From: an uncultured Eubacterium sp.
GTDB lineage: Bacteria; Bacillota; Clostridia; Lachnospirales; Lachnospiraceae
Direction of reading: 5' to 3'
NCBI GenBank assembly: GCA_945946665.1
Contig: CAMEWO010000002.1
Span: 87,540 to 151,539 of the forward strand
Length of the DNA stretch: 64,000 bases
The first letter of the stretch is position 1. The number at the start of each line of letters is the position of its first letter. The notes beneath the pieces are model-generated. The model did no database searches, was not told the origin of the DNA, and saw nothing but the letters and a program-made list of their open reading frames with translations. Below, piece after piece: positions 29,605 to 42,573 of the stretch. Both the position numbers and the translations under genes were made by a program.

Positions 29605-31980
29605 CTACTGTATAGTTCCTGCATCTGCATCTCCCCTGACAGGGGCATTCTTATCCTGATATCCCGAAACATCCGTATCTACATCTGTCCCAGGATATAC
29701 CATTGTAGCGTTATTATTTCTGTTGCCGCTGCTGCCCGTTGTACCACTCGTTCCCTGATTTCCACTATTTCCCGAAGTTCCTGGGGTGCCACCATTTCCA
29801 GCTGCACCTGTAGTGCCAGAATTGCCAGAGCCAGTCGTCCCTTCAGTTCCTGTACCTGTGGTGCCCTGAATGGCATCTCCATCTGTAATTCCGGCATTAT
29901 TAACATTCTGTCCGTCCTGCCCTTCGCCGAAAGTTTTCGGCTCCTGATTTTCTGTATTTTCCCCAGGATTCATTGTTGCCGGTTCATTATCAGCATTGCC
30001 TGGATTCCCTGAATTTCCAGAATTCTTATTACTGCTATGATTGTTTCGCTGAACTATTGGGAATGATTTATGAACCAGTCCCTCATGAATCTGTGTCATA
30101 AACTCACGGAAAATAATCGTAGTTGCATTACCTCCACGAATCTGCTCCGGGTAATCATATCCCATCCATACGACTGTAGTATAATATGGACTGTATCCGC
30201 AGAACCACAAATCCTTGTCAGAGTTGGTTGAACCTGTTTTACCGGCAATTTCCCAGCCATCCACAGCTGCTGCCCCACCGGTACCACCGCCATTAACAAC
30301 AGTCTGCAGCACTTCTGTCATCTCACGGCAGGTCATGCTGCTATACACTCTTCCCCCTCGCTCTGACTCGTCTCTAATCAGTTTTCCTTCTGGGCCATAT
30401 ATTTTTCTTACGCATGTAGCTTTTCTATACACGCCATCATTTGCTATTGTTGCAAATGCACCAGCCATCTCCTCGGATGTTACTCCATATGTAAATCCTC
30501 CAAGCGCCGCCGCATTGTAATCTTTGTCATACCAGACCTTCTTGAATCCCATCTTCATAAGATAGCTGATTCCCACCTGTGGAGTAACATCCTGGTATAC
30601 CTTCCATGCAATAGTATTCTTGGAATATTTGATTGCATCAGCAAGAGTCATCTCTCCCGCATAACTTCTGTCTGCATTCAGAGGTCCTCCGGGAATATAT
30701 TCATCCGTCATGATTTCCTCTGGGAAATGCCCCTTCATGAAATATGGAAGATATACTGATAAAGGTTTAATTGCACTTCCTGACTGCCTGTAACTCTGAT
30801 ACGCCCGGTTCAGGCCAAGGCTTGGGCCGTCCTGGCTTCGTGAGCCCACAATAGCCACTACATTTCCAGTTTCATTATCAATGCATGTAGCAGAGCCCTG
30901 CATCTTATATATTCCTTCGTCAGAAACCTCCGTGTAGCCGGACAGTCCCTCATCCAGTGCATTTTGCAGCTTATCCTGGATATCCCTGTCAATGGAGGTA
31001 TATATGGTATATCCTCCTCCCACCAGCATCTGCTGGTATCTGTTATAGTAAGAATCATACATATCCATGTATGAATTATAGTCATCTTCCGAATCAAAGT
31101 TGTATCTGAATGTAAATCCCACTGCCTCCATAAGACTCTCTGTGGCGCAATGCCGGACATAAGTGGCCACGGAATCAGAAACCTCTGAATTATCAGCCAG
31201 AGACAACACTACCTCCTCATTATATGAGGTATAGAAGGTCATGGAACTTATATAATCCCCATCGTACAGCTTTCTTAAGATAAGCTTTCTTCTGGTATCT
31301 GTATTATCAAAATTAGTCAGTGGGTTATACTTTGTAGGTCCGTTAGGAATAGCTGCAATAAATGCCTGTTCAGGCAGTGTCAGTTCTGATACATGCTTAC
31401 TGAAATACCCCTTTGCCGCAGCCTCCACTCCGTAGTATCCGTTGCCAAAATAGATATTATTAAGATAGAACTCCAGAATCTGGTCCTTGGAATATCTTTT
31501 CTCCATCTCGCCGGCTATGAACATTTCCTCAATCTTACGGTCCCAGGTAACTTCCTGGGAAAGAAATATATTTCTTGCCAGCTGCTGGGTTATGGTACTG
31601 GCTCCCTGGACAATCTCACCTCTCTGCTTATTCACAAATGTTGCCCTGATTATTGCCTTGTAATCAATTCCCTTATGGCTGTAGAAGTCCTGATCCTCCA
31701 TTACAATAAATGCATCTGCAAGTGTCTCAGGAATCTCTGAGAAATCCACGTAATACATATCCTTGATATTCTTAATCTGGCAGAGCTCCTCATCGTATGC
31801 GTCATATACGATGGTTGTCTTTGTCTCCATAAATGTGGATTTACTGCTGGACTTAACAAGGGCAATGGCTTCCTTCTGCAGGTTCAGGACTTTGATGATG
31901 CTTGGAACGAAGTAGGCAACAGCCAGCCCAAGGGCAAGCAGCAGAGTTATTAATATTGTCCGTTTAATTATCTTCTTCAT
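29605..31980 (-). CDS. Class A penicillin-binding protein (PBP1A-like), Gly/Thr/Asn-rich C-terminal tail
   Basis: EDQDFYSHKGID, STITQQLARN (GT51); SGSAIKPLSVY and KTGSTN (transpeptidase). Confidence 0.95.
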   Translation of the reverse strand: MKKIIKRTILITLLLALGLAVAYFVPSIIKVLNLQKEAIALVKSSSKSTFMETKTTIVYDAYDEELCQIKNIKDMYYVDFSEIPETLADAFIVMEDQDFYSHKGIDYKAIIRATFVNKQRGEIVQGASTITQQLARNIFLSQEVTWDRKIEEMFIAGEMEKRYSKDQILEFYLNNIYFGNGYYGVEAAAKGYFSKHVSELTLPEQAFIAAIPNGPTKYNPLTNFDNTDTRRKLILRKLYDGDYISSMTFYTSYNEEVVLSLADNSEVSDSVATYVRHCATESLMEAVGFTFRYNFDSEDDYNSYMDMYDSYYNRYQQMLVGGGYTIYTSIDRDIQDKLQNALDEGLSGYTEVSDEGIYKMQGSATCIDNETGNVVAIVGSRSQDGPSLGLNRAYQSYRQSGSAIKPLSVYLPYFMKGHFPEEIMTDEYIPGGPLNADRSYAGEMTLADAIKYSKNTIAWKVYQDVTPQVGISYLMKMGFKKVWYDKDYNAAALGGFTYGVTSEEMAGAFATIANDGVYRKATCVRKIYGPEGKLIRDESERGGRVYSSMTCREMTEVLQTVVNGGGTGGAAAVDGWEIAGKTGSTNSDKDLWFCGYSPYYTTVVWMGYDYPEQIRGGNATTIIFREFMTQIHEGLVHKSFPIVQRNNHSSNKNSGNSGNPGNADNEPATMNPGENTENQEPKTFGEGQDGQNVNNAGITDGDAIQGTTGTGTEGTTGSGNSGTTGAAGNGGTPGTSGNSGNQGTSGTTGSSGNRNNNATMVYPGTDVDTDVSGYQDKNAPVRGDADAGTIQ

Positions 31981-32005
31981 ACTTCCCCCTGTATTAATTT
32001 GCTGG

Positions 32006-32186
32006 TGGCGGGTATTGTGGTGGGGACGTTCCAGGGATGTGGCGAAAGTGATTCCCCGGCGCGCTCTCGCTCTCCTCGGACGCAGCGGACACTAACGCCC
32101 CACAATACGGGGCGTAAGTGCCGGCGTCCTCACAAGGCCGTGGAACCACTTTGTCACATCCCTGGAACTCACACTATGACCTGCCA
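32006..32186. repeat. Long imperfect GC-rich hairpin element (element D)
   Basis: GTTCCAGGGATGTG / CACATCCCTGGAAC arms (14 bp perfect), inner CACTAACGCCCC-acaata-CGGGGCGTAAGTG apex, one-sided GCGCTCTCGCTCT bulge. Confidence 0.8.
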
Positions 32187-32196
32187 AATGCAATTT

Positions 32197-32287
32197 ACTA
32201 CTCTTCCGCCACGCCCGATGCCTGGGGCAGGAGTGCGTGGTGTAGTTCTGATTCTTCGGTGACGCGGGTGCTCGCTTCGCTTTGCAC
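32197..32287. repeat. Adjacent smaller hairpins (TGCCTGGGGCA and GGTGC...GCACC)
   Basis: Inverted repeats ACTAC../..GTAGT, CCACGC/GCGTGG, GGTGC/GCACC read directly. Confidence 0.5.
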
Positions 32288-32319
32288 CTGGCTGTGTTAA
32301 TCTTGCTTTAATATTTTTA

Positions 32320-32844
32320 TTATTTCCTCTTCTCCAGCACATGCTCCAGCTTCTTAAAATCACAACACCGCCTTGTCAAATTTTTCATTTTATCCGGTGT
32401 TTCTGTAACAATCTTATACAACTTCTCAGCTTTTATTGTAATGGCATCAAAATTATCATTACACCAATCAAGCTGATCATTCAAAAGTGACTTGTATGCC
32501 CGTTCCTTTGTACTATCTCCCTTCTGAGTCCTCATATCAATCGGCAATAGCACAGAATCGTCAACTGGAAGCATATTATTGAAGTTCAGACAACCTATCA
32601 GCTTATTTCCCTTGTCAAACATTCTGGAAAAATCTTTATCATTCTTCATTGTCTGATGCTTTGGTTTCGGCGATGTCAAAGGAATACAATATTTTTTCTG
32701 GTTACAAATAACAACTATTCCCACAAAAGGACGTCTTTCTTTTCCTATCTGCGGGGAAACCGACATAACCTTATCATCTACCCTAGCCAAATCTCTGATG
32801 TATTTCATATCTATATGATACAAATGAAACCTTTGTTTTTTCAT
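32320..32844 (-). CDS. toxN: Type III toxin-antitoxin toxin, ToxN/AbiQ endoribonuclease family
   Basis: MKKQRFHLYHIDMKYIRDLARVDDKV...KERRPFVGIVVICNQKKYCIPLTSPKPKHQTMK...LIGCLNFNNMLPVDDS; start trimmed from 32913 to ATG at 32844 with AAGGAG RBS. Confidence 0.93.
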   Translation of the reverse strand: MKKQRFHLYHIDMKYIRDLARVDDKVMSVSPQIGKERRPFVGIVVICNQKKYCIPLTSPKPKHQTMKNDKDFSRMFDKGNKLIGCLNFNNMLPVDDSVLLPIDMRTQKGDSTKERAYKSLLNDQLDWCNDNFDAITIKAEKLYKIVTETPDKMKNLTRRCCDFKKLEHVLEKRK

Positions 32845-32867
32845 AAGAACTCCTTTATGTATAAACA

Positions 32868-32893
32868 ACAAAAGGCTGCGAAATATCGCAGCC
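32868..32893 (-). terminator. Rho-independent terminator between toxI and toxN
   Basis: minus strand GGCTGCG-atattt-CGCAGCC-TTTTGTTG. Confidence 0.9.
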
Positions 32894-32905
32894 ATAACAA
32901 TCACA

Positions 32906-33009
32906 ATTCCCACTCACAGTAGGGACCACTGCTTTTACCACTCCCACTCACAGTAGGGACTACTGCTTTTACCATTCCCACTTACGGTAGGGACCACACG
33001 CTTTTTACA
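32906..33009 (-). ncRNA. toxI: ToxI antitoxin RNA: three tandem repeats (34, 34, 36 nt)
   Basis: Minus strand units TGTAAAAAGCGTGTGGTCCCTACCGTAAGTGGGAAT / GGTAAAAGCAGTAGTCCCTACTGTGAGTGGGAGT / GGTAAAAGCAGTGGTCCCTACTGTGAGTGGGAAT, contiguous, immediately upstream of terminator and toxN. Confidence 0.92.
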
Positions 33010-33050
33010 AAAGCACATGCTTTCATAACAGAGCCGTCGCTCGTGATTAT

Positions 33051-33079
33051 TATATACAAAATTTCAAAGAATATGTCAA
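33051..33079 (-). promoter_or_regulatory. Sigma-70-type promoter of the toxI-toxN operon
   Basis: minus strand TTGACA-17 nt-TATATA(AT), with TG upstream of the -10. Confidence 0.85.
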
Positions 33080-33141
33080 GATTTTTTGCAAATCTAACAT
33101 AAATTATCTCTAGACTTTTCCACCACTTTTTATCGCCAATT

Positions 33142-35664
33142 TTAGTAGAATGTCACGTACAGGTTTCCACCCTGGGTAAACAGCTTTGCTGCATCGGTGG
33201 TAGTTATATTTATTTCTTTACCTGAACCCAGGTAGGTTACACTTGTGGCATCATATGCAGTTATTATCACGTATCCATTGGCAGTTTTTGCAAGCACAGG
33301 CTTTCCGCGGCTGATATATGGAAGCACTGTCTCGTATGATACTCCTTTAAGAGTAATCTTCTTAAGATTATCTACATCACCTATATAACTCTTTACAACA
33401 GCCTCACCGCCCTGGTAGCTTCCACCGAAATCAGCGCTTGACGGGGTAATTCCCTTAATCTGTCCTGTTGTTGTTTTATATTTCGTCCATACCAGCTTGT
33501 TATTGTAATCCTTCACATACCCATAATTACTATTAGCAGCAATAACTGCACTGTTTATGTTATCGTAGGAACCTGCAAGCCTTCCTGCACCATATACATA
33601 ATACAGTTTTTTTGCCTTGCCGGTTTTTTCTATAACCAGCTCCCTGTCAGCCACGAACTGGATATTATCAGCGCCTCTTGCGGTAGTGGAATTTACATCT
33701 CCAACACCCTTAGGAAGAACAAGCACTACCTCTGTTCTTCTGGAAGAGGTGTATACTGAGTCCACAGATACTCTCTCATCAACGCTGTTCTCTGACCTGT
33801 TAATCAGCTGGTCAATTGAGGCAGAGGTATATCCTCCCTCTCCATCCTTTACAACTCTTGATAGATTGACTCTGTATCCGTCAACCTCCACACCACTGAG
33901 ATATATACCATCCTCGTGATATTCCTTGATAACCTCATAATTATCATCCATAATACATAATGTGTGTATTGGATAGGTAATTAATCCGTTGTCCTCATAT
34001 GCAATATCATCAATATTGGCATATCCGTATATACAGTCATTTTCAATAAATCCCAGAACTTTCATAACCTGGTTTTCAGGGGCTTTCAGAATCTTCTCCA
34101 CGCCCTTTTCCAGATTAAGTATTCTTATGGAATCTGTATTATTAAGCTGTCCATTAAGGCTATAAGCTATAATTCTTCCGTTGTCTGACACCTTGTAGGT
34201 TCCTGATGTAAGTCCCTCAATCTCTGTCATTATCTCCTTGCTGTTAAGCTCAACTGCATACAGAGAATCATTTATCATAATATAGAAAATGTTGGAAGAA
34301 TTGACATAAGAGATATCTCCCACATTCTCCTCAATAATCTCATACGGCATATCAAGCGGCAGGAACAGAAGCTCCTCAACGCTGTTGCCTCCATAATTGT
34401 ACTGGTAAAGTGACACTCCCAGCCGTCCCTCATGGGCTCCTCTGTTCATATAACCATATACTATGAACTTAATGCTGCCATCATCACTTATGTCCATTAT
34501 CTTTATTTTATGTCTCTGGTAACGTTCTCTTACGTTATCAGAATCTCCTGAATCAAATGAAAATACCCTTATAAACTCATTTGCACTCTTGGAATAACTC
34601 CACAGGCTTCCATAGGTCTCGAAACAGGTAAAATTGTGGTTGTCGCTGTCCTTTGCCTGGACAGTAAGCTGGTTCTGTATACCAAGATTAATCTTACCAC
34701 TTGGGAATAGGTCATCTCTTCCATCAAATATCTGGTTAGCCTCCCTCTTGAACGCAAGAAGGAACATTCCCATGGTTCCCTGTCTTACTCTGTAATACTC
34801 ATGCACAGCATAGGTATCATTAGTTCCGTCAACATTCTCAGCACCTATAGAATAATCCAGGCTTACAATCATTATTTCCTGCTCAATACTCTCAACGGTA
34901 GGTATAACATTACTTTCAATAAATGGGTCAATATCCCCCCACAACACTGAATCTGTATTGCAATATATATCTACGGAACCAAAATTAGAATTGTCGCTTC
35001 CGTACTTTGTTTCCATATATTTTGAGATATTAGATGAAGTCTCAAGACTGTATGTATCATTATTAAAGTCCAGTACGAAATCAATACTGTTCTTGAAATA
35101 ATCATCCCTTCCTGTGACTATTCTTGTATAATATCTGATATTATTCTGTTTTTCAGTATTAATACATATCTCCAGCATATATTCTACATTCTCAGATAGA
35201 AGGTCCTTGACAGGCAGGACTGCATGAACCCTGGACTGGCTGGATTCAAAGGAATTAAGGGATGTACTTTCAATAAGGCTGTTATCCCTTGTATCCCTGA
35301 CTTTGTAAGAAATATCCTTAATCATACTGCCATATGTATCAACAGCTATCTTTAACTCATTACTGTCAGGCAGTGGAGTTAAAGGTGTATCCATTCCCGG
35401 AACCGAAACACCTTCGTATTTATCTGATGTTTCATTAGTTCCGTTAATACCGGCGTTATCCGGAATAATGATACCATGCATTGGATTATACACCAGTCCA
35501 TCATCAGCTTCCGCGTACACCAGCGGAAACTCTGCCTCAGTCATTTCCAGTGTTGCAGCGCTTTCTGCCTGATAATGCATTGATATAAATGTAACAGCAG
35601 CTGTAACAAGAAATAGACCCAGATATATAACATACTTCCAGGACAAAGTATTTTTATGGTTCAT
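33142..35664 (-). CDS. Membrane-anchored hypothetical protein, 840 aa
   Basis: N-terminal TM (YVIYLGLFLVTAAVTFISM) then large extracytoplasmic region; C-terminus vaguely C39-peptidase-like (LPYISRGKPVLAKTANGYVIITAYD). Confidence 0.75.
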   Translation of the reverse strand: MNHKNTLSWKYVIYLGLFLVTAAVTFISMHYQAESAATLEMTEAEFPLVYAEADDGLVYNPMHGIIIPDNAGINGTNETSDKYEGVSVPGMDTPLTPLPDSNELKIAVDTYGSMIKDISYKVRDTRDNSLIESTSLNSFESSQSRVHAVLPVKDLLSENVEYMLEICINTEKQNNIRYYTRIVTGRDDYFKNSIDFVLDFNNDTYSLETSSNISKYMETKYGSDNSNFGSVDIYCNTDSVLWGDIDPFIESNVIPTVESIEQEIMIVSLDYSIGAENVDGTNDTYAVHEYYRVRQGTMGMFLLAFKREANQIFDGRDDLFPSGKINLGIQNQLTVQAKDSDNHNFTCFETYGSLWSYSKSANEFIRVFSFDSGDSDNVRERYQRHKIKIMDISDDGSIKFIVYGYMNRGAHEGRLGVSLYQYNYGGNSVEELLFLPLDMPYEIIEENVGDISYVNSSNIFYIMINDSLYAVELNSKEIMTEIEGLTSGTYKVSDNGRIIAYSLNGQLNNTDSIRILNLEKGVEKILKAPENQVMKVLGFIENDCIYGYANIDDIAYEDNGLITYPIHTLCIMDDNYEVIKEYHEDGIYLSGVEVDGYRVNLSRVVKDGEGGYTSASIDQLINRSENSVDERVSVDSVYTSSRRTEVVLVLPKGVGDVNSTTARGADNIQFVADRELVIEKTGKAKKLYYVYGAGRLAGSYDNINSAVIAANSNYGYVKDYNNKLVWTKYKTTTGQIKGITPSSADFGGSYQGGEAVVKSYIGDVDNLKKITLKGVSYETVLPYISRGKPVLAKTANGYVIITAYDATSVTYLGSGKEINITTTDAAKLFTQGGNLYVTFY

Positions 35665-36808
35665 TGCTATCCTCCATCAATCTGTCAAGAGTTAAATTAA
35701 GATTAAACATATCCTCCAGATTGTCTACTCCTCTGGAATCAGCCTTTTTCCCTGTGTATACTCCTCTTATCAAGAGGTTTTTCGGTGTATGCTCCATATC
35801 AATGAATTCCAGTATCTGTGTCTGGTATCCAGCAATCTCCAGCCTGTTTGCCCTTATGGCATCAGTCAATATAGAAGACATACGCTCCTTTAGAATTCCA
35901 TATTTCAGCACTGGCATAAGCTCATCCGACTGTATCTGTCCATTAGCTTCATGCTGGCAGCAAGGTACAGACAGTATCACCTTCGCACCCCATTTCACAG
36001 CCTTTGCAAGAGCATAGTCTGTGGCAGTATCGCAGGCATGAAGTGTAACAACCATATCCACACTTGATACATCCTTATAATCTGCAATATCTCCCACATA
36101 GAAATTAAGCTTCTTATACCCATATTTCCTTGCCAGAAGATTACAGTGCATAATAACATCCTTCTTAAGGTCAAGGTCTATTATTCTTATATCAAGCCCC
36201 TTTAACTCCTTAAGATAATAGTACATTGCAAATGTAAGATAAGATTTGCCACATCCGAAATCAATAATGGTCTGTTCTCTGTCCTTTGACAAATAAGGAA
36301 TAACATCCTCAATAAATTCAAGAAATCTGTTAATCTGTCTGAATTTATCGTATCTGGATGCAACGATTTTACCTTCCTTAGTCATAACACCCAGGTCAAT
36401 GAGAAAACCCACAGGCTTTCCTTCCTCAAGAATATACTTTTTCTGCTTGTTGTGGCTTAAGTCCTTCTGTGTTCTTGTATCAGAAGATTTTTTGTATTTG
36501 ACAGTCATATTGCCCTTACTTCCACACAAAACCTGACCATCACCATCAGTATATGCAAACTGCCCCTGTTTAAAATCGTTATTAAGGCATGATTTCACAT
36601 ATTCTGCCAGTTCTTTCCCTGACAAATTCCGGTGAAGTACCTGTGTACCCACATATTCAGAAGCCTGAAAAACCGTTTTATTCTTAATATTAACAGGACG
36701 TATCTTAACTTTAGATGCCCCTTCTGTATTTTTGTGTTTTCTGTTGCTTAGCACAATCTCAACCAGCTCACTGGCAGTGCATTTATCTAACAGATCATCT
36801 ATATTCAT
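35654..36808 (-). CDS. Class I SAM-dependent methyltransferase
   Basis: IIDFGCGKSYLTFAMYYYLKELKGLDIRIIDLDLKKDVI, VTLHACDTATDYALAKA. Confidence 0.85.
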   Translation of the reverse strand: MNIDDLLDKCTASELVEIVLSNRKHKNTEGASKVKIRPVNIKNKTVFQASEYVGTQVLHRNLSGKELAEYVKSCLNNDFKQGQFAYTDGDGQVLCGSKGNMTVKYKKSSDTRTQKDLSHNKQKKYILEEGKPVGFLIDLGVMTKEGKIVASRYDKFRQINRFLEFIEDVIPYLSKDREQTIIDFGCGKSYLTFAMYYYLKELKGLDIRIIDLDLKKDVIMHCNLLARKYGYKKLNFYVGDIADYKDVSSVDMVVTLHACDTATDYALAKAVKWGAKVILSVPCCQHEANGQIQSDELMPVLKYGILKERMSSILTDAIRANRLEIAGYQTQILEFIDMEHTPKNLLIRGVYTGKKADSRGVDNLEDMFNLNLTLDRLMEDSNEP

Positions 36809-36889
36809 AACTATTTCTCCACTTGTATTACACTTTTATCTATCATTCTAATATCTTTATGACAAAACTGCAAGGCATTAATATGCCAC

Positions 36890-37702
36890 CTAAAAATCCT
36901 GCTGCATAATTGGAGTTGCAAGATGGATTACCGATTTGCCTGTCTGTTCATTATAATTCACTGTAACATTGACATTTACTTTCTTTCCGCCAATATTTAC
37001 CCACTCATCCATTTTCTTATTGTATCCGTATGCAGTATAGATTCCGTCATACTCCTTGGCATACACCTGTTTTGCCCCGGCTTTTTCCATGAGACTCTCT
37101 GTGTATACCCTGCAGTTCTCTGAATACAGCCTTCCATCAATCTCTCCTGTAAGATTCACGTTTACACAGGTATCAATCCCCATATCTTCATAGATATCTC
37201 TTACTATTTCCTCATATGTATATACACAATCCACACCATTTTTCAGAATAATATCCACATAGATATAGCACTGGTCCTGTTCCTTATCCAGAAACTTCAC
37301 CACCACATCTCCATTTGCCGAAGACTGGCTTAATGACTTAACTGCTGCCCCCTTCTCATCATAATAATCCTGGATTTCATATCTGTTAATCCCTATCTTA
37401 TCAGCAATTTCAGTTAATATTATGACTTTCGTCCCGTCTGATACGCTTCCCGGATTATATCTGCCATATGCTGTCACACTGGCTTCACATTCGTTGGTAA
37501 TTGCACTTGAGAATGCACTGACTGCCTGTTTCTTCTCATTAACATCACTCTTATATGCCAGTCTGGCTCCAAGAACTATCCATGCTGCTACAAGAAGAAT
37601 TATTCCTGCCCATTTCGCACCTTTCCGGTTGCGTTTTCCACTGTTACGCTTTACCATCTCCTGAAAATAATATTTAATAATATATAAAAAGTCTCCCAAC
37701 AT
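36890..37702 (-). CDS. YwmB-like family protein (membrane-anchored)
   Basis: Start trimmed to MLGDFLYIIKYYFQEM; position just downstream of atpC as for Bacillus ywmB; N-terminal TM. Confidence 0.5.
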   Translation of the reverse strand: MLGDFLYIIKYYFQEMVKRNSGKRNRKGAKWAGIILLVAAWIVLGARLAYKSDVNEKKQAVSAFSSAITNECEASVTAYGRYNPGSVSDGTKVIILTEIADKIGINRYEIQDYYDEKGAAVKSLSQSSANGDVVVKFLDKEQDQCYIYVDIILKNGVDCVYTYEEIVRDIYEDMGIDTCVNVNLTGEIDGRLYSENCRVYTESLMEKAGAKQVYAKEYDGIYTAYGYNKKMDEWVNIGGKKVNVNVTVNYNEQTGKSVIHLATPIMQQDF

Positions 37703-37704
37703 AA

Positions 37705-37757
37705 AAACCTCCTTCAATGGGAAATCTAACCAGATTATTCCCATATAAAGGAGGTTT
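37705..37757 (-). promoter_or_regulatory. Hairpin sequestering the RBS of the YwmB-like gene / possible intercistronic terminator
   Basis: AAACCTCCTT ... AAGGAGGTTT 10-bp perfect outer stem with inner GGGAA/TTCCC stem; descending arm contains AAGGAGG on minus strand followed by TTTTTATG. Confidence 0.75.
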
Positions 37758-37771
37758 ATACACACTTATTT

Positions 37772-38170
37772 TTAGTCAACTGCTCCAAGTCTTGCAAGAG
37801 AACGCTTAAGAGCTGCCTCAGCTCTTACCATATCAACATTAGCCTCGTTACCCTTAATCCTTCGTTCAGCTCTTATTCTAGCCTCATTAGCCCTGTTGAC
37901 ATCAATTTCTTCCGGCCACTCTGCCACTTCTGCCAATACAGTAACCTTATCCTTTAATATCTCAACAATTCCGCCATGAATAGCAGCTTTCTTAATGTGG
38001 CTGTCTTCATGGATTTTAAGAACTCCTGGAACAATTACTGCTGTCAGCGGAATATGCTTAGCATACACGCCGATTTCGCCCTCTGTGGTAACCAGCTCCA
38101 CCATGGTAACACTGCCACGGTAAAACTCCCTGTCAGGCGTATTAACAATTAACTCAAAACTATCGGCCAT
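37772..38170 (-). CDS. atpC: F1Fo ATP synthase subunit epsilon
   Basis: FELIVNTPDREFYRGSVTMVELVTTEGEIGVYAKHIPLTAV. Confidence 0.95.
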   Translation of the reverse strand: MADSFELIVNTPDREFYRGSVTMVELVTTEGEIGVYAKHIPLTAVIVPGVLKIHEDSHIKKAAIHGGIVEILKDKVTVLAEVAEWPEEIDVNRANEARIRAERRIKGNEANVDMVRAEAALKRSLARLGAVD

Positions 38171-38182
38171 ACACTTATCTCC

Positions 38183-40461
<2,279 letters not shown>

Positions 40462-40479
40462 TTACCTCCATTCACCCTT

Positions 40480-42024
<1,545 letters not shown>

Positions 42025-42573
42025 CTACACCAGCTGAACCTTTTTAAGGTCCCTTGCAAGCTCATCTAGTTTTGTTTTAATACTGCTGTCCACTACTCTG
42101 TCGCCAATTCTAATAATCATGCCTCCAATAAGACTTTCATCCACATCATAATTCATGTGGAAATCCACGTAATCTGTTGTCTTTAGAAGCTTCTCCACAA
42201 CCTCTTCCCGGGTTTTATCATCCAGGGGCTTTGCTGTGGTAACATAGGCAATTCCTATCTTCTTATATTCAAGAATTCTGCCACAGAAATACTTTAAAGC
42301 AGCAACTATGTCTGACTGTCTGTCCTTGGTCACCATAATAGTCAGGAATCCCATTATATCTCCTGACACCATCTGTCCAAAAACATCTTTTAAGAATTTA
42401 ATCTTCTCTTCTTTTATTATCTTTGGATGATTCAATAATCTGCCAATCTCGCCATTGTCCTCAAATGCTGTAAGAACTGTCTGTGCCTGTTCATACAAAG
42501 CATCTGTCTTTGACTCTTCAACAGCAAGTTCAAATAATGCATCACCATATGTTGTAGCTGCTAACTTTGCCAT
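42025..42573 (-). CDS. atpH: ATP synthase subunit delta
   Basis: TTYGDALFELAVEE...IGGMIIRIGDRVVDSSIKTKLDELARDL. Confidence 0.95.
   Translation of the reverse strand: MAKLAATTYGDALFELAVEESKTDALYEQAQTVLTAFEDNGEIGRLLNHPKIIKEEKIKFLKDVFGQMVSGDIMGFLTIMVTKDRQSDIVAALKYFCGRILEYKKIGIAYVTTAKPLDDKTREEVVEKLLKTTDYVDFHMNYDVDESLIGGMIIRIGDRVVDSSIKTKLDELARDLKKVQLV

Noticed and set aside
29605-30060. Gly/Thr/Ser/Asn-rich stretch as a separate repeat gene
   Set aside because: It is the in-frame low-complexity C-terminal tail of the class A PBP, common in Firmicutes PBPs.
31999-32363. ORFs 31999..32262 (+), 32118..32300 (+), 32169..32363 (-)
   Set aside because: Lie in hairpin element D; Arg/Pro/Thr-rich translations with no recognisable domain.
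32906-33009. Short CRISPR array
   Set aside because: Repeats are contiguous with no unique spacers, no cas genes nearby, and sit between a promoter and a terminator upstream of a ToxN-like gene; type III antitoxin RNA explains them fully.
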